Assembly: GCF_020531965.1 (NCBI RefSeq)
Contig: NZ_JAJAWH010000018.1
Location: 1 to 64,000 of the forward strand
DNA from: Pseudorhizobium xiangyangii
Lineage (GTDB): Bacteria; Pseudomonadota; Alphaproteobacteria; Rhizobiales; Rhizobiaceae
Length of the DNA stretch: 64,000 bases
Direction of reading: 5' to 3'
Below, one piece after another: positions 57,249-64,000 of the stretch (its first letter is position 1; every line of letters starts with the position of its first letter). The notes under the pieces are model-generated. The model ran no database searches. It was not told where the DNA came from and worked only from the letters and a program-made list of their open reading frames with translations. Made by a program: the position numbers and the translations under genes.

Positions 57249-59798
57249 CTATCGCTCTGAAAGCATCTTTGCCAACGTCCCAATCAGGGCGGAGACCTCA
57301 TAGGGCTTTCGTAGTACCGGCACATCGAGGTTGGCGGGGATGATTGAGCGGTCAGTGTAGCCCGTCGCAAACACAAGCGGGATGCCGCGTCGTATCAGTT
57401 CCTGCGCGACCGGGAGTGACGTGCCGGTTCCAAGGTTGACGTCGAGGATGGCAATGTCGGGCGTAAACTTCTCGAGCTTGCGCAATGCTTCGGCCACCGA
57501 CGGGCTTGTCGTCACCTTGTGAAGCCCGTGTGCGGCCAGCATCGCCTCGACATCCGCGGCAATCAGCATCTGATCCTCGACCAGCAGCAGTTCGACATCC
57601 GTGAAGTCGAGCTGCTCGGCACCGAGCGTCGGCAGCTCCACGTCCTCGATCGCTCTACCTGCCTCAGATCCCTCATCAGCTTGTATGCTCGCCGACGGGA
57701 TGCGGAAATAGCCTTCCAGCCCCGTTGGCGGATACCCGATGCTACTTTCACCACCCAGTTCATAGGCGACGCTGCGGCCGATAAGGATGCTGCCGAAGCC
57801 AGATCTGGACGGCTGGGCCACAGGTGGTCCCCCTCGTTCGGTCCATCGTATCTCGCAGTCGCCGTTTTCAATGCGGCGCCATTGTACCGCAAGTGTGCCG
57901 CCATCCGACGAAAGCGCACCGTACTTGGCCGCGTTGGTTGTCATTTCATGAAGGATCAGCGCCATGACCGAGAAGGACCGTGCGTCCAGCCAAACGGATG
58001 GCCCGTCCAGCTGGATATTGCTGTTTTCCCCATTCCGGTACGGCCGCAACTCGGCCACGAGAAGGTCGCGCAGCATACCTCCGTCGCCACTCCGGACGAT
58101 CTGGTCATGGGCCAGCGCAAGGGCCTGGATGCGCCCCTTGAGAGCGTCCACATAGCTGCCGATATCCTGCGCTGCATCGATCGGCTGACCGACAAGCGAC
58201 TTGATGACCGACAGGATGTTCTTGACCCGGTGGTTCAGTTCCTCGTTCAACATCCGCTGGCGGACGTCGGCCTTGCCTCTTTCATCGGCGATAAGCTCGT
58301 TGTGGTGCAGCACGATCTCCACAAGAACGGCGCGGATGGCATCGGCCACCTCCACATCGGATGGGCTCCAAGGCTGCGCCTGATCGCGGACCGTCTCCTT
58401 CCAGATGGCAAAGCTCTTGCGCGGCGTCAGACGATCGCCCAAAGGTCCTGTTTCGTAAGACTTCTCCGGATTTCCCGCCCAGTTGAGGGTCTGCACCATC
58501 TCCTTGCGGAAGAAAAACAGATAGTCGCGCGAACGCTGGGAGAGCGGTATCGCAATGACGCCTGCGATCTGGACCGACGAGAGATCCAAGGCAGGAAGAT
58601 CGGCAGCAAGCTGACGAGTGGACCACACTTTGCCGGCCGTTTTGTCCGCGACGATCTCAGCCAGTCTTGCTGCATCCATCTGCGAGGGACCGGCTCCGAC
58701 AACCGTCCAAACGCCGCCAAGCCATAGACCTGCGCCGTCCGTAGGAAGCATCCGCCAGAAATCTTCGAGCGACGACCGAAGCAATTGTCGGATGTCCTGA
58801 TGATAGGCCGCCTGCTGCAGGAAGCGGTCGAGCGAGCGGCGCACCGCACGGCTCTTCTCCACGATCTCCTTCTGGCGCAAGGCGCTCAGGTGCAGGGAGA
58901 AGAATTCACCAAAGGTTTCGGCGGCAATCCGTTGCGGCATCGAAAGCGCCTTGGGGGAGTAGTGGTGACAGGCGATCAAGCCCCACAGCTCTCCTTCTAC
59001 GATAATGGAGATCGACATTGACGCACCGACCCCCATGTTGCGCAGGTACTCACAGTGAACTGGAGACACGCTTCTCAGGTGCGCAAATGAAAGGTCGATA
59101 GGGCTATGCGCTTCCTCGAGTTCCGGAAGGATTGGAACCCGGACATCATTCGCATCGGATATGACGCGGATCGTATTCTTCACATAGAGAATACGCGCCT
59201 GCCTGGGGATGTCGCTTGCAGGAAAATACTGGCCCTTGAAGCTTTCCAGGTCGCGCCGCTTGTGCTCGCTGATCACCTTGCCTGCCCCATCCTGCTCGAA
59301 CTGGTAGATCATCACACGATCGTAGCCGAGGAGCGCGTGGATCAGGCGGGCAGAGCGCTCCAGAAGCTCATCGACATTACCGATGTTCCTGATGCGGCTG
59401 ATAAGCATGCGCGCCACTTCCAAAGGCTGGTCGTTGGCCGCAACCACGGGCTCGAACTCAAAGATGGCGTGGGATTCGAACGTGTGAATGGAGACGTCGA
59501 AACGCCCGCCGGACGGAAGCTGAAGACCATGACGCAGAGCCGGTCGTGCAGGATCGCCCGCTGTTGCGATCGCATTGCGCAGGGTGTGGGCCAATTCGCG
59601 GCCAAAGACCTCGTCCAGTCGTACCCCGACCATCTCGCCCGAAACGGACAACATGTCCGCAGCATTGGCCGAGTGCCGTTCGATTGTGGCGCCTGCCTTG
59701 TCGCACGCAATCAGACATCCGTGGGGCTGGATGCTGCCGGGGACATGGATCGGCTCGCGGTCGCAATTGGTCAGATTGACGGTGACCGTATCAGCCAT
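57249..59798 (-). CDS. Hybrid bacteriophytochrome HWE histidine kinase with C-terminal receiver
   Basis: 849 residues from the ATG at 59798. Order: PAS (1-120) with biliverdin Cys12 in NLTNCDREPIHVPG; GAF with PASDIPRQAR (193-202) and the chromophore histidine H248; PHY; HWE-type kinase with LNEELNHRVKNILSVIKSLV and HEMTTNAAKYGALS; and a receiver (LLLVEDQMLIAADVEAML, AILDVNLGTGTSLPV). This layout recalls Agp2-like phytochromes of Agrobacterium. It senses red/far-red light. Convergent with parE. It lacks its own nearby output gene; a second receiver protein elsewhere is likely. Confidence 0.93.
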   Translation of the reverse strand: MADTVTVNLTNCDREPIHVPGSIQPHGCLIACDKAGATIERHSANAADMLSVSGEMVGVRLDEVFGRELAHTLRNAIATAGDPARPALRHGLQLPSGGRFDVSIHTFESHAIFEFEPVVAANDQPLEVARMLISRIRNIGNVDELLERSARLIHALLGYDRVMIYQFEQDGAGKVISEHKRRDLESFKGQYFPASDIPRQARILYVKNTIRVISDANDVRVPILPELEEAHSPIDLSFAHLRSVSPVHCEYLRNMGVGASMSISIIVEGELWGLIACHHYSPKALSMPQRIAAETFGEFFSLHLSALRQKEIVEKSRAVRRSLDRFLQQAAYHQDIRQLLRSSLEDFWRMLPTDGAGLWLGGVWTVVGAGPSQMDAARLAEIVADKTAGKVWSTRQLAADLPALDLSSVQIAGVIAIPLSQRSRDYLFFFRKEMVQTLNWAGNPEKSYETGPLGDRLTPRKSFAIWKETVRDQAQPWSPSDVEVADAIRAVLVEIVLHHNELIADERGKADVRQRMLNEELNHRVKNILSVIKSLVGQPIDAAQDIGSYVDALKGRIQALALAHDQIVRSGDGGMLRDLLVAELRPYRNGENSNIQLDGPSVWLDARSFSVMALILHEMTTNAAKYGALSSDGGTLAVQWRRIENGDCEIRWTERGGPPVAQPSRSGFGSILIGRSVAYELGGESSIGYPPTGLEGYFRIPSASIQADEGSEAGRAIEDVELPTLGAEQLDFTDVELLLVEDQMLIAADVEAMLAAHGLHKVTTSPSVAEALRKLEKFTPDIAILDVNLGTGTSLPVAQELIRRGIPLVFATGYTDRSIIPANLDVPVLRKPYEVSALIGTLAKMLSER

Positions 59799-60101
59799 CC
59801 AGAAATTCCTTATACGCCCGACCAACCGTGAGGTGGTCAGCACCACATTCTGCTAATTCGGGGTGGCAGCCGACGGCGGCCTCAAACTTGGCATGGGCCT
59901 GCAATGTTCGATCCCGGAGAAGGAACTGACGTGGCGAAACATTCATCAGATTAGTTCAGTAAGTTGGATATTCGTCATATTTAGCCCTTAAGCCTGTTGG
60001 AGCAAGTGATCAGCAAACGATTTTAACGGGTTGAAGTAAAACTTGCACCATAATAGCCACGGCTCCATATGTGGGGCCGTGCAAAGGGAGTTGGAACGAC
60101 G
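59799..60101. other. Divergent intergenic region
   Basis: 303 bases between the phytochrome gene and an AI-2E family gene. AT-rich around 59941-60060. It must hold both promoters. No gene, repeat or known motif was seen. Confidence 0.5.
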
Positions 60102-61307
60102 GTGAGTAGATCTCCTAAAATTCAGGATGGTCCGCGGTGGCTGGGGCCGGTAGCCCATAGCCGTACGGCGCTCATTCCGCCGATTTCAGCCGCGCGCTGG
60201 CTGCTGGTTCTGATCGTGATCGCCGGCATCTACTTCTTTCATGGCTTCGTCGTTCCGGTCCTTGCCGCGCTCGTTATCGGGTTCGCGAGTTGGCCATTAT
60301 ATCGCAGGATGTTGAATCACATCGGCGGCAATACGACGGTGGGAGCGACGCTCGCCATCATCTTCATCCTGATTTTCCTGATCGTCCCAATCGGCATCGC
60401 AGTCTCATACACAATCGGCGAAGTCCGCGAATGGGTCGCCTGGGTGTTGGACGTAAACCGTGACGGCGCGCCCGTTCCCGTCTGGATTGCCAACCTTCCA
60501 GGTCTGGGAGAATGGCTCACCGAGCAATGGGATCGAAGGATTGGAGCGCCGGGCGCCATCGGCGAACTTGTCCAGATTGTCAGTGGCGCCAATATCGGCA
60601 ACATCTACAGGGCCGTCATCGCCGCCGGCGACGGCGCCTTCCATCTGCTCCTGACATTGCTCTTCATGATGATTGCCCTGTTCTTCGTCTATCGTGACGG
60701 GGCGTCCTTCAGCCGCCAGATCGATCTTCTGGGAGAACGTATCCTGCCGGTTCGCTGGGAGCGGATGTCTCGCGTGGTACCCGCAACGATCAGTTCGACG
60801 GTCACGGGGATGACCCTGATCGCGATTGGCGAAGGTATCGTCCTCGGCATCGCATACTGGATCGCCGGCGTTCCGTCCCCTGTAACCTTGGGCGTACTGA
60901 CCGGCGTCATGGCGCTTATTCCCGGCGGCGCGCCCCTCTCCTTCACCCTGGTTTCGATCTATCTGGCCGCAAGCGGGTCCTACTTCGCCGGCATAGGCCT
61001 TCTGATCTGGGGATCAGTGGAACTGTTCATCGTCGACAAGACGGTCCGGCCACGGCTCGTCGGCGGCCCCATCAAGCTCCCATTCCTTCCGACATTCTTC
61101 GGCCTCGTCGGCGGCGTGAAGACGATGGGATTCCTCGGCTTGTTCCTTGGCCCTGTCCTTATGGCGCTGATGGTCTCCATCTGGAGAGAGTGGATTCGCG
61201 AGGTCAAGCTGGCCGATCCGCTTGATATTGAATCGGCCGCCCTTGCGACCAATCAGGAAGACTATGACGCGGAGGTCGCTCCGGTCAGAACAGTTTCTTC
61301 TCCATGA
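60102..61307 (+). CDS. AI-2E family transporter
   Basis: 401 residues from a GTG preceded by GGGAG; an ATG at 60069 adds eleven residues. About eight membrane helices: WLLVLIVIAGIYFFHGFVVPVLAALVIGF near the N terminus, ALFFVYRDGASFSRQI, VLTGVMALIPGGAP, and DKTVRPRLVGGPIKLPFLP are typical. The central soluble loop is larger than in the copy at 33608. Role unknown. Its 3' end overlaps the GNAT gene by 23 bases tail to tail. Confidence 0.9.
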   Translation: MSRSPKIQDGPRWLGPVAHSRTALIPPISAARWLLVLIVIAGIYFFHGFVVPVLAALVIGFASWPLYRRMLNHIGGNTTVGATLAIIFILIFLIVPIGIAVSYTIGEVREWVAWVLDVNRDGAPVPVWIANLPGLGEWLTEQWDRRIGAPGAIGELVQIVSGANIGNIYRAVIAAGDGAFHLLLTLLFMMIALFFVYRDGASFSRQIDLLGERILPVRWERMSRVVPATISSTVTGMTLIAIGEGIVLGIAYWIAGVPSPVTLGVLTGVMALIPGGAPLSFTLVSIYLAASGSYFAGIGLLIWGSVELFIVDKTVRPRLVGGPIKLPFLPTFFGLVGGVKTMGFLGLFLGPVLMALMVSIWREWIREVKLADPLDIESAALATNQEDYDAEVAPVRTVSSP

Positions 61308-61743
61308 AAAGGCTCAGCGGATCTGGCTTGTAGGATCCGAACGGCGCAATATCCTCAAAACCATACGCCCGGTAGAGACCGATGGCTTCTGGCTGGTGGA
61401 TGCCGGTTTCCAGTCTGATTGCGGTCGTGGAGCGCGACCGCGCCTGATTTACGATCTCGTCCAGAAGACGCTTTCCGATCCGCAATCCGCGCGCGGCGGG
61501 GTCAACGAACATGCGTTTGATTTCGGCGGTGCCATCGCCCGCATCGACCAGAGCGCAACATCCCACGATAGCTGCCTCGTTTCGCGCAACGAGGAACAGG
61601 ACCGATGGCTTCTCCAGGGTTGAAATGTCGACGAGATGATTGCTCTCCGCCGGATAGAGCGAGGCAGCATAGGCGTCGGAGAGTTCAAGGAGACGGATGA
61701 CTTCCGGCTGGCGTGGTGGCTCCACGGCAATGGTGACAGTCAT
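61285..61743 (-). CDS. GNAT family N-acetyltransferase
   Basis: 152 residues. The acetyl-CoA motif is MFVDPAARGLRIGKRLLDEIV near residues 80-100 and the C-terminal IGLYRAYGFEDIAPFGSY is the usual motif B. Substrate not identifiable. The start at 61743 gives MTVTIAVE; an ATG at 61779 or 61749 is possible. The gene ends inside the AI-2E gene on the opposite strand. Confidence 0.88.
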   Translation of the reverse strand: MTVTIAVEPPRQPEVIRLLELSDAYAASLYPAESNHLVDISTLEKPSVLFLVARNEAAIVGCCALVDAGDGTAEIKRMFVDPAARGLRIGKRLLDEIVNQARSRSTTAIRLETGIHQPEAIGLYRAYGFEDIAPFGSYKPDPLSLFMEKKLF

Positions 61744-61899
61744 TCGCATCTCTCTCTTGGTTCTTCCGGACATCATCAATTGCCATCACGCTTATTGTAA
61801 ATGCCGACGACGTGAAAGCACTCCGTGACCGCTGATCTGCCACGGCAAATGCGGCTGATGCAGCCATGCAACGCTCAAAAACATTCGTGGAACCGCGCG

Positions 61900-61924
61900 G
61901 GAACCTCTTGGAGGCTTCGGGGTT
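61900..61924 (+). promoter_or_regulatory. EcfG-like promoter before a small membrane protein
   Basis: GGAAC at 61900-61904 and GGTT at 61921-61924 with 16 bases between. This fits the general-stress sigma factor pattern GGAAC-N16/17-cGTT with one mismatch in the -10 element. It lies 22 bases before the ATG of the next gene. Confidence 0.4.
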
Positions 61925-61946
61925 TTTGTGCCCGAAGGAGTTACGC

Positions 61947-62072
61947 ATGCGCATTATTTTCGTTGTTATGCTCGCATCGGTGTTGAGCATTCTCGCATTC
62001 AAGTACGTAGATCGCTCGATTGGAGAAACCGAGATCATGGCATCCCCCATGGAAATGTCGGCCGAGAATTGA
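61947..62072 (+). CDS. Small single-span membrane protein
   Basis: 41 residues. One helix (IIFVVMLASVLSILAF) and a short acidic tail (EMSAEN). AAGGAG sits 6 bases before the ATG. No family is recognised, but the ribosome site and the promoter-like sequence support a real gene. Confidence 0.6.
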   Translation: MRIIFVVMLASVLSILAFKYVDRSIGETEIMASPMEMSAEN

Positions 62073-62104
62073 TTTGCGTTGACGAGGGCGTGACCGCAGC
62101 ACGA

Positions 62105-62129
62105 GGAACGAAAATATTCGGAACGGGTT
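62105..62129 (+). promoter_or_regulatory. EcfG-like promoter before the second small protein
   Basis: GGAAC at 62105-62109 and GGTT at 62126-62129, 16 bases apart, the same arrangement and distance to the ATG (19 bases) as the site at 61900. Confidence 0.4.
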
Positions 62130-62148
62130 GTGGAGAGCAGGAGAAGCC

Positions 62149-62340
62149 ATGACCCGAAGATCAATCATTCAGGCGTTCGTCCTTGGGATGTCGGTCTATG
62201 TGTTGGCCGTATTCCTCTGGCCGTCGAACAGTGGTCCATCCAACAAGACCACCCGCTTGGCGGGACAGACCCACGAATCGGCATTCCTCCCGGAGCGTTT
62301 CGGCGTGCCCGCCCCAGCGGAGCAGATTACTCCTGGATAG
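62149..62340 (+). CDS. Small membrane-anchored protein
   Basis: 63 residues. Residues 6-24 form one helix (FVLGMSVYVLAVFLW), followed by a polar tail of about 40 residues rich in Pro, Ser and Thr. GGAG lies 5 bases before the ATG. Function unknown. The tail could be periplasmic. Confidence 0.6.
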   Translation: MTRRSIIQAFVLGMSVYVLAVFLWPSNSGPSNKTTRLAGQTHESAFLPERFGVPAPAEQITPG

Positions 62341-62373
62341 GAAAAAGATGCCCCGCATTGCAGGGCATTTTCG

Positions 62374-62634
62374 TCAGTGCACGGCGCTTCCGCCTTCTTC
62401 TTCCTCAAACGAGACCGCGACATCGCCGTTGGCGCTGAGCCGCACCGTGTCGCCTTCGATATCAGCCACCAGTTCCAGCGGAATGAAGTGATGGTGGCCT
62501 TGGTGGCCTCCTTCACCGCTATCGGCTTTCGTGAGCTTGATACGGCTGCCTTCGACACGATCGACGGTGCCAACGGGAGCGCCATCGGCACCGATGACCT
62601 TGGCGTGTTCCTTGATTCGTCCTGCATCTATCAT
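62374..62634 (-). CDS. DUF2171 domain protein
   Basis: 86 residues from an ATG with AAGGAG upstream. AGRIKEHAKVIGADGAPVGTVDRVEGSRIKL is the PRC-barrel-like DUF2171 core, and GHQGHHHFIPLELV is a conserved His-rich stretch. Proteins of this type are small, stress-associated and of unknown function. Convergent with the preceding small gene. Confidence 0.82.
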   Translation of the reverse strand: MIDAGRIKEHAKVIGADGAPVGTVDRVEGSRIKLTKADSGEGGHQGHHHFIPLELVADIEGDTVRLSANGDVAVSFEEEEGGSAVH

Positions 62635-62698
62635 GGCGTTCTCCTTTTCGCAGTGCTCTAACGTGCGAGAGGATGATTGGATGCAGGGCGTCGGGAAA

Positions 62699-63037
62699 TC
62701 ACTCGTGAATTTCGTAAGAACCCATCTCGCAGAGGTTCTGGGAATCTTCAGTGGTGTCGAGATCGGAATCTTCCGAGAACTCGAAGCGCATATCGTACTC
62801 GCAAACGGTGCGGCCGTCGGCGATGGTGATTTCGATGCTCTCGCCGGGCTCGAGTACGTCATCGCCGAAGACATCATCTTCCCAGTCGTTCACGCCGACC
62901 GGCGACGTATGGAAGCGCTCAAGTGTGGAGTTTGTCGTATTCTTGAGGGTGAAGACGAGGTCTTCCGCGGAAGAGGTACCTGCAGATGCAAAAAGAGCCG
63001 CCAGCACGCTGACGGCAGCAATGATTTTCCGGTTCAC
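62699..63037 (-). CDS. Small secreted protein
   Basis: 112 residues from a GTG preceded by GGAG. Signal peptide IIAAVSVLAALFASAGTSSAE. The mature domain (FTLKNTTNSTLERFHTSP, ADGRTVCEYDMRFEFSEDSDL, NLCEMGSYEIHE) has two cysteines that may pair. Relatives I recall in rhizobia are sometimes misnamed argininosuccinate lyase; nothing here supports that enzyme. The mature part is strongly acidic. Function unknown. Confidence 0.8.
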   Translation of the reverse strand: MNRKIIAAVSVLAALFASAGTSSAEDLVFTLKNTTNSTLERFHTSPVGVNDWEDDVFGDDVLEPGESIEITIADGRTVCEYDMRFEFSEDSDLDTTEDSQNLCEMGSYEIHE

Positions 63038-63267
63038 TGAGATTCTCCATGTCCACAATTGGACGCAGAATCCTTAGCACAACCGTAGAGGGCATCAATC
63101 TCTTTGGCTGGTTATGGTTTCCGGCTGAGTAGCCGCGACCTTACCGAAGTTTAAGTTGGATTTGAGGGGCTTACATGTCATGCCGGAGGTGATCATGGCT
63201 CTTGATCTGGAGACGAAACAGGCTTCAGCATGAGGACCATCGAAGGTGAGATGCAAAGGAATGGGAA

Positions 63268-64000
63268 TTGAAGGCTGAGAAAGACATCGGTGGCAGCAAG
63301 TCAAGCACAGTTCCCGACCTTGGCGCAATCCTGACCAATGGAGGAAAGCGGCCGCCACGTCGCAAGGCGGTGTGGGCGCTGGCGTCGGTCGCCGTCATCG
63401 TCGTGGGCGTCGGCGGCTATGTCTTCCTGCAGGGCAATGGCCCGTCTTACAGCTACACGACCTTGCCGGCCCAGCGTGGTAGCCTTGAGGTTATCGTCAC
63501 GGCAACAGGCTCGGTTCAGCCCACCGACCAGGTGGACATCTCCAGCGAGTTGTCCGGAACCATCCGTGCTGTCAACGTCACCTACAATTCCTTCGTCAGT
63601 GCTGGCGACGTGCTCGCTGAACTGGACACGAGCAAGCTGCAGGCCGACCTCGAGAATTCCAGAGCGCAACTGGCCTCTGCCGGCGCCAACCTGCTGAAGG
63701 CCGAAACCGACGTCGCATCCACCAAGACGACCTTCGATCGCCTGACGGGATTGGCCAGCCGTAACATCACCAGTCAGCAGGAGCTGGATGTAGCACGCTA
63801 CGCCCATGAAGCAGCCATCGCCACCAAAGCGGTGAGTGAAGCATCCGTCCTGTCTGCGCAAGCCAGCCTGCGGCTAGCCGAGGTCAATCTCGGCAAATCA
63901 AAGATCGTATCTCCAATAGGCGGAGTGATCCTCACCCGCGGAGCAGAGCCCGGCCAGACGGTCGCGTCCTCCCTGAATGCCCCGGTTCTTTTCACCATCG
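63268..64000 (+). CDS. RND/MacA-type efflux periplasmic adaptor, partial
   Basis: At least 244 residues, cut by the window end. It starts at a TTG with AAGGA 7 bases before it; ATGs just upstream lead to early stops, so TTG is the only in-frame choice. An N-terminal membrane anchor (VWALASVAVIVVGVGGYVFL) is followed by a lipoyl half (GTIRAVNVTYNSFVSAGDVLAELDT), a coiled-coil hairpin (QADLENSRAQLASAGANLLKAE) and the second half (IVSPIGGVILTRGAEPGQTV). It would link an inner-membrane pump (MacB or RND) to an outer-membrane channel; the pump should follow downstream. Confidence 0.9.
   Translation, partial: MKAEKDIGGSKSSTVPDLGAILTNGGKRPPRRKAVWALASVAVIVVGVGGYVFLQGNGPSYSYTTLPAQRGSLEVIVTATGSVQPTDQVDISSELSGTIRAVNVTYNSFVSAGDVLAELDTSKLQADLENSRAQLASAGANLLKAETDVASTKTTFDRLTGLASRNITSQQELDVARYAHEAAIATKAVSEASVLSAQASLRLAEVNLGKSKIVSPIGGVILTRGAEPGQTVASSLNAPVLFTI

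Overview
The window looks like part of the chromosome of a member of the Rhizobiaceae (Hyphomicrobiales, Alphaproteobacteria). The reasons are the GC-rich coding sequence, the housekeeping blocks metG-holB-tmk-dacF-rlpA, trpD-trpC-moaC-moeA, tpiA-secG-pyrG and parE, the FixL/FixJ/FixK-type regulators, a FixK/FNR-type DNA box, and a bacteriophytochrome fused to an HWE kinase. No insertion sequence, phage gene, integrase or CRISPR array was seen.

Layout. (1) 0.1-7.5 kb is a minus-strand housekeeping block: MBL hydrolase, TatD DNase, metG, holB, tmk, a DacF-like penicillin-binding protein with altered active-site motifs, and rlpA. (2) 7.9-26.2 kb is an accessory block centred on arginine, ornithine and polyamines. 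A minus-strand operon encodes an AdiA-type arginine decarboxylase, a SpeF-type ornithine decarboxylase, PotE, an orphan amino-acid binding protein, a Ca2+/H+ exchanger and a VIT-type transporter. An AdiC-like antiporter is divergent from it, and arcA-arcB-arcC (arginine deiminase pathway) follows. A perfect FNR/FixK box (18043-18056) lies between adiA and the antiporter and a second box lies upstream of arcA. Next to arcA is a FixL-like kinase, a FixJ-like regulator and a FixK-like regulator, so the locus looks like a self-contained oxygen- or redox-responsive acid and arginine module. (3) 26.5-33.5 kb holds an unknown conserved protein, a CYTH triphosphatase-like protein, a DUF3300 protein, a SulP anion transporter coupled to a polyphosphate kinase 2, a small secreted protein, tRNA-Ser(UGA) and a small helical protein. 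(4) 33.6-42.6 kb is membrane transport: an AI-2E family protein, a complete OpuC-type osmoprotectant ABC operon, a divergent ProX-ProW pair that lacks its own ATPase, a CynX-type MFS protein and a DUF486 protein.

(5) 42.8-57.2 kb is mainly core: ppiD, trpD, trpC, moaC, moeA, phrB, a PanE-like reductase, then pyrG, secG and tpiA on the other strand, a secreted alpha/beta hydrolase and parE. (6) 57.2-64 kb holds the hybrid bacteriophytochrome kinase, a second AI-2E family protein, a GNAT acetyltransferase, two tiny membrane proteins that share an EcfG-like promoter pattern, a DUF2171 protein, a small secreted protein and the start of an RND/MacA-type efflux adaptor cut by the window end.

How the genes fit together: the ADI pathway turns arginine into ornithine, ammonia and carbamoyl phosphate (ATP via ArcC). 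SpeF turns ornithine into putrescine, which PotE can exchange for ornithine. AdiA with the AdiC-like carrier would run arginine/agmatine exchange. All three routes consume protons or make base. The regulators next door and the FNR/FixK boxes suggest the set is switched on at low oxygen. This regulatory link is inferred, not shown.
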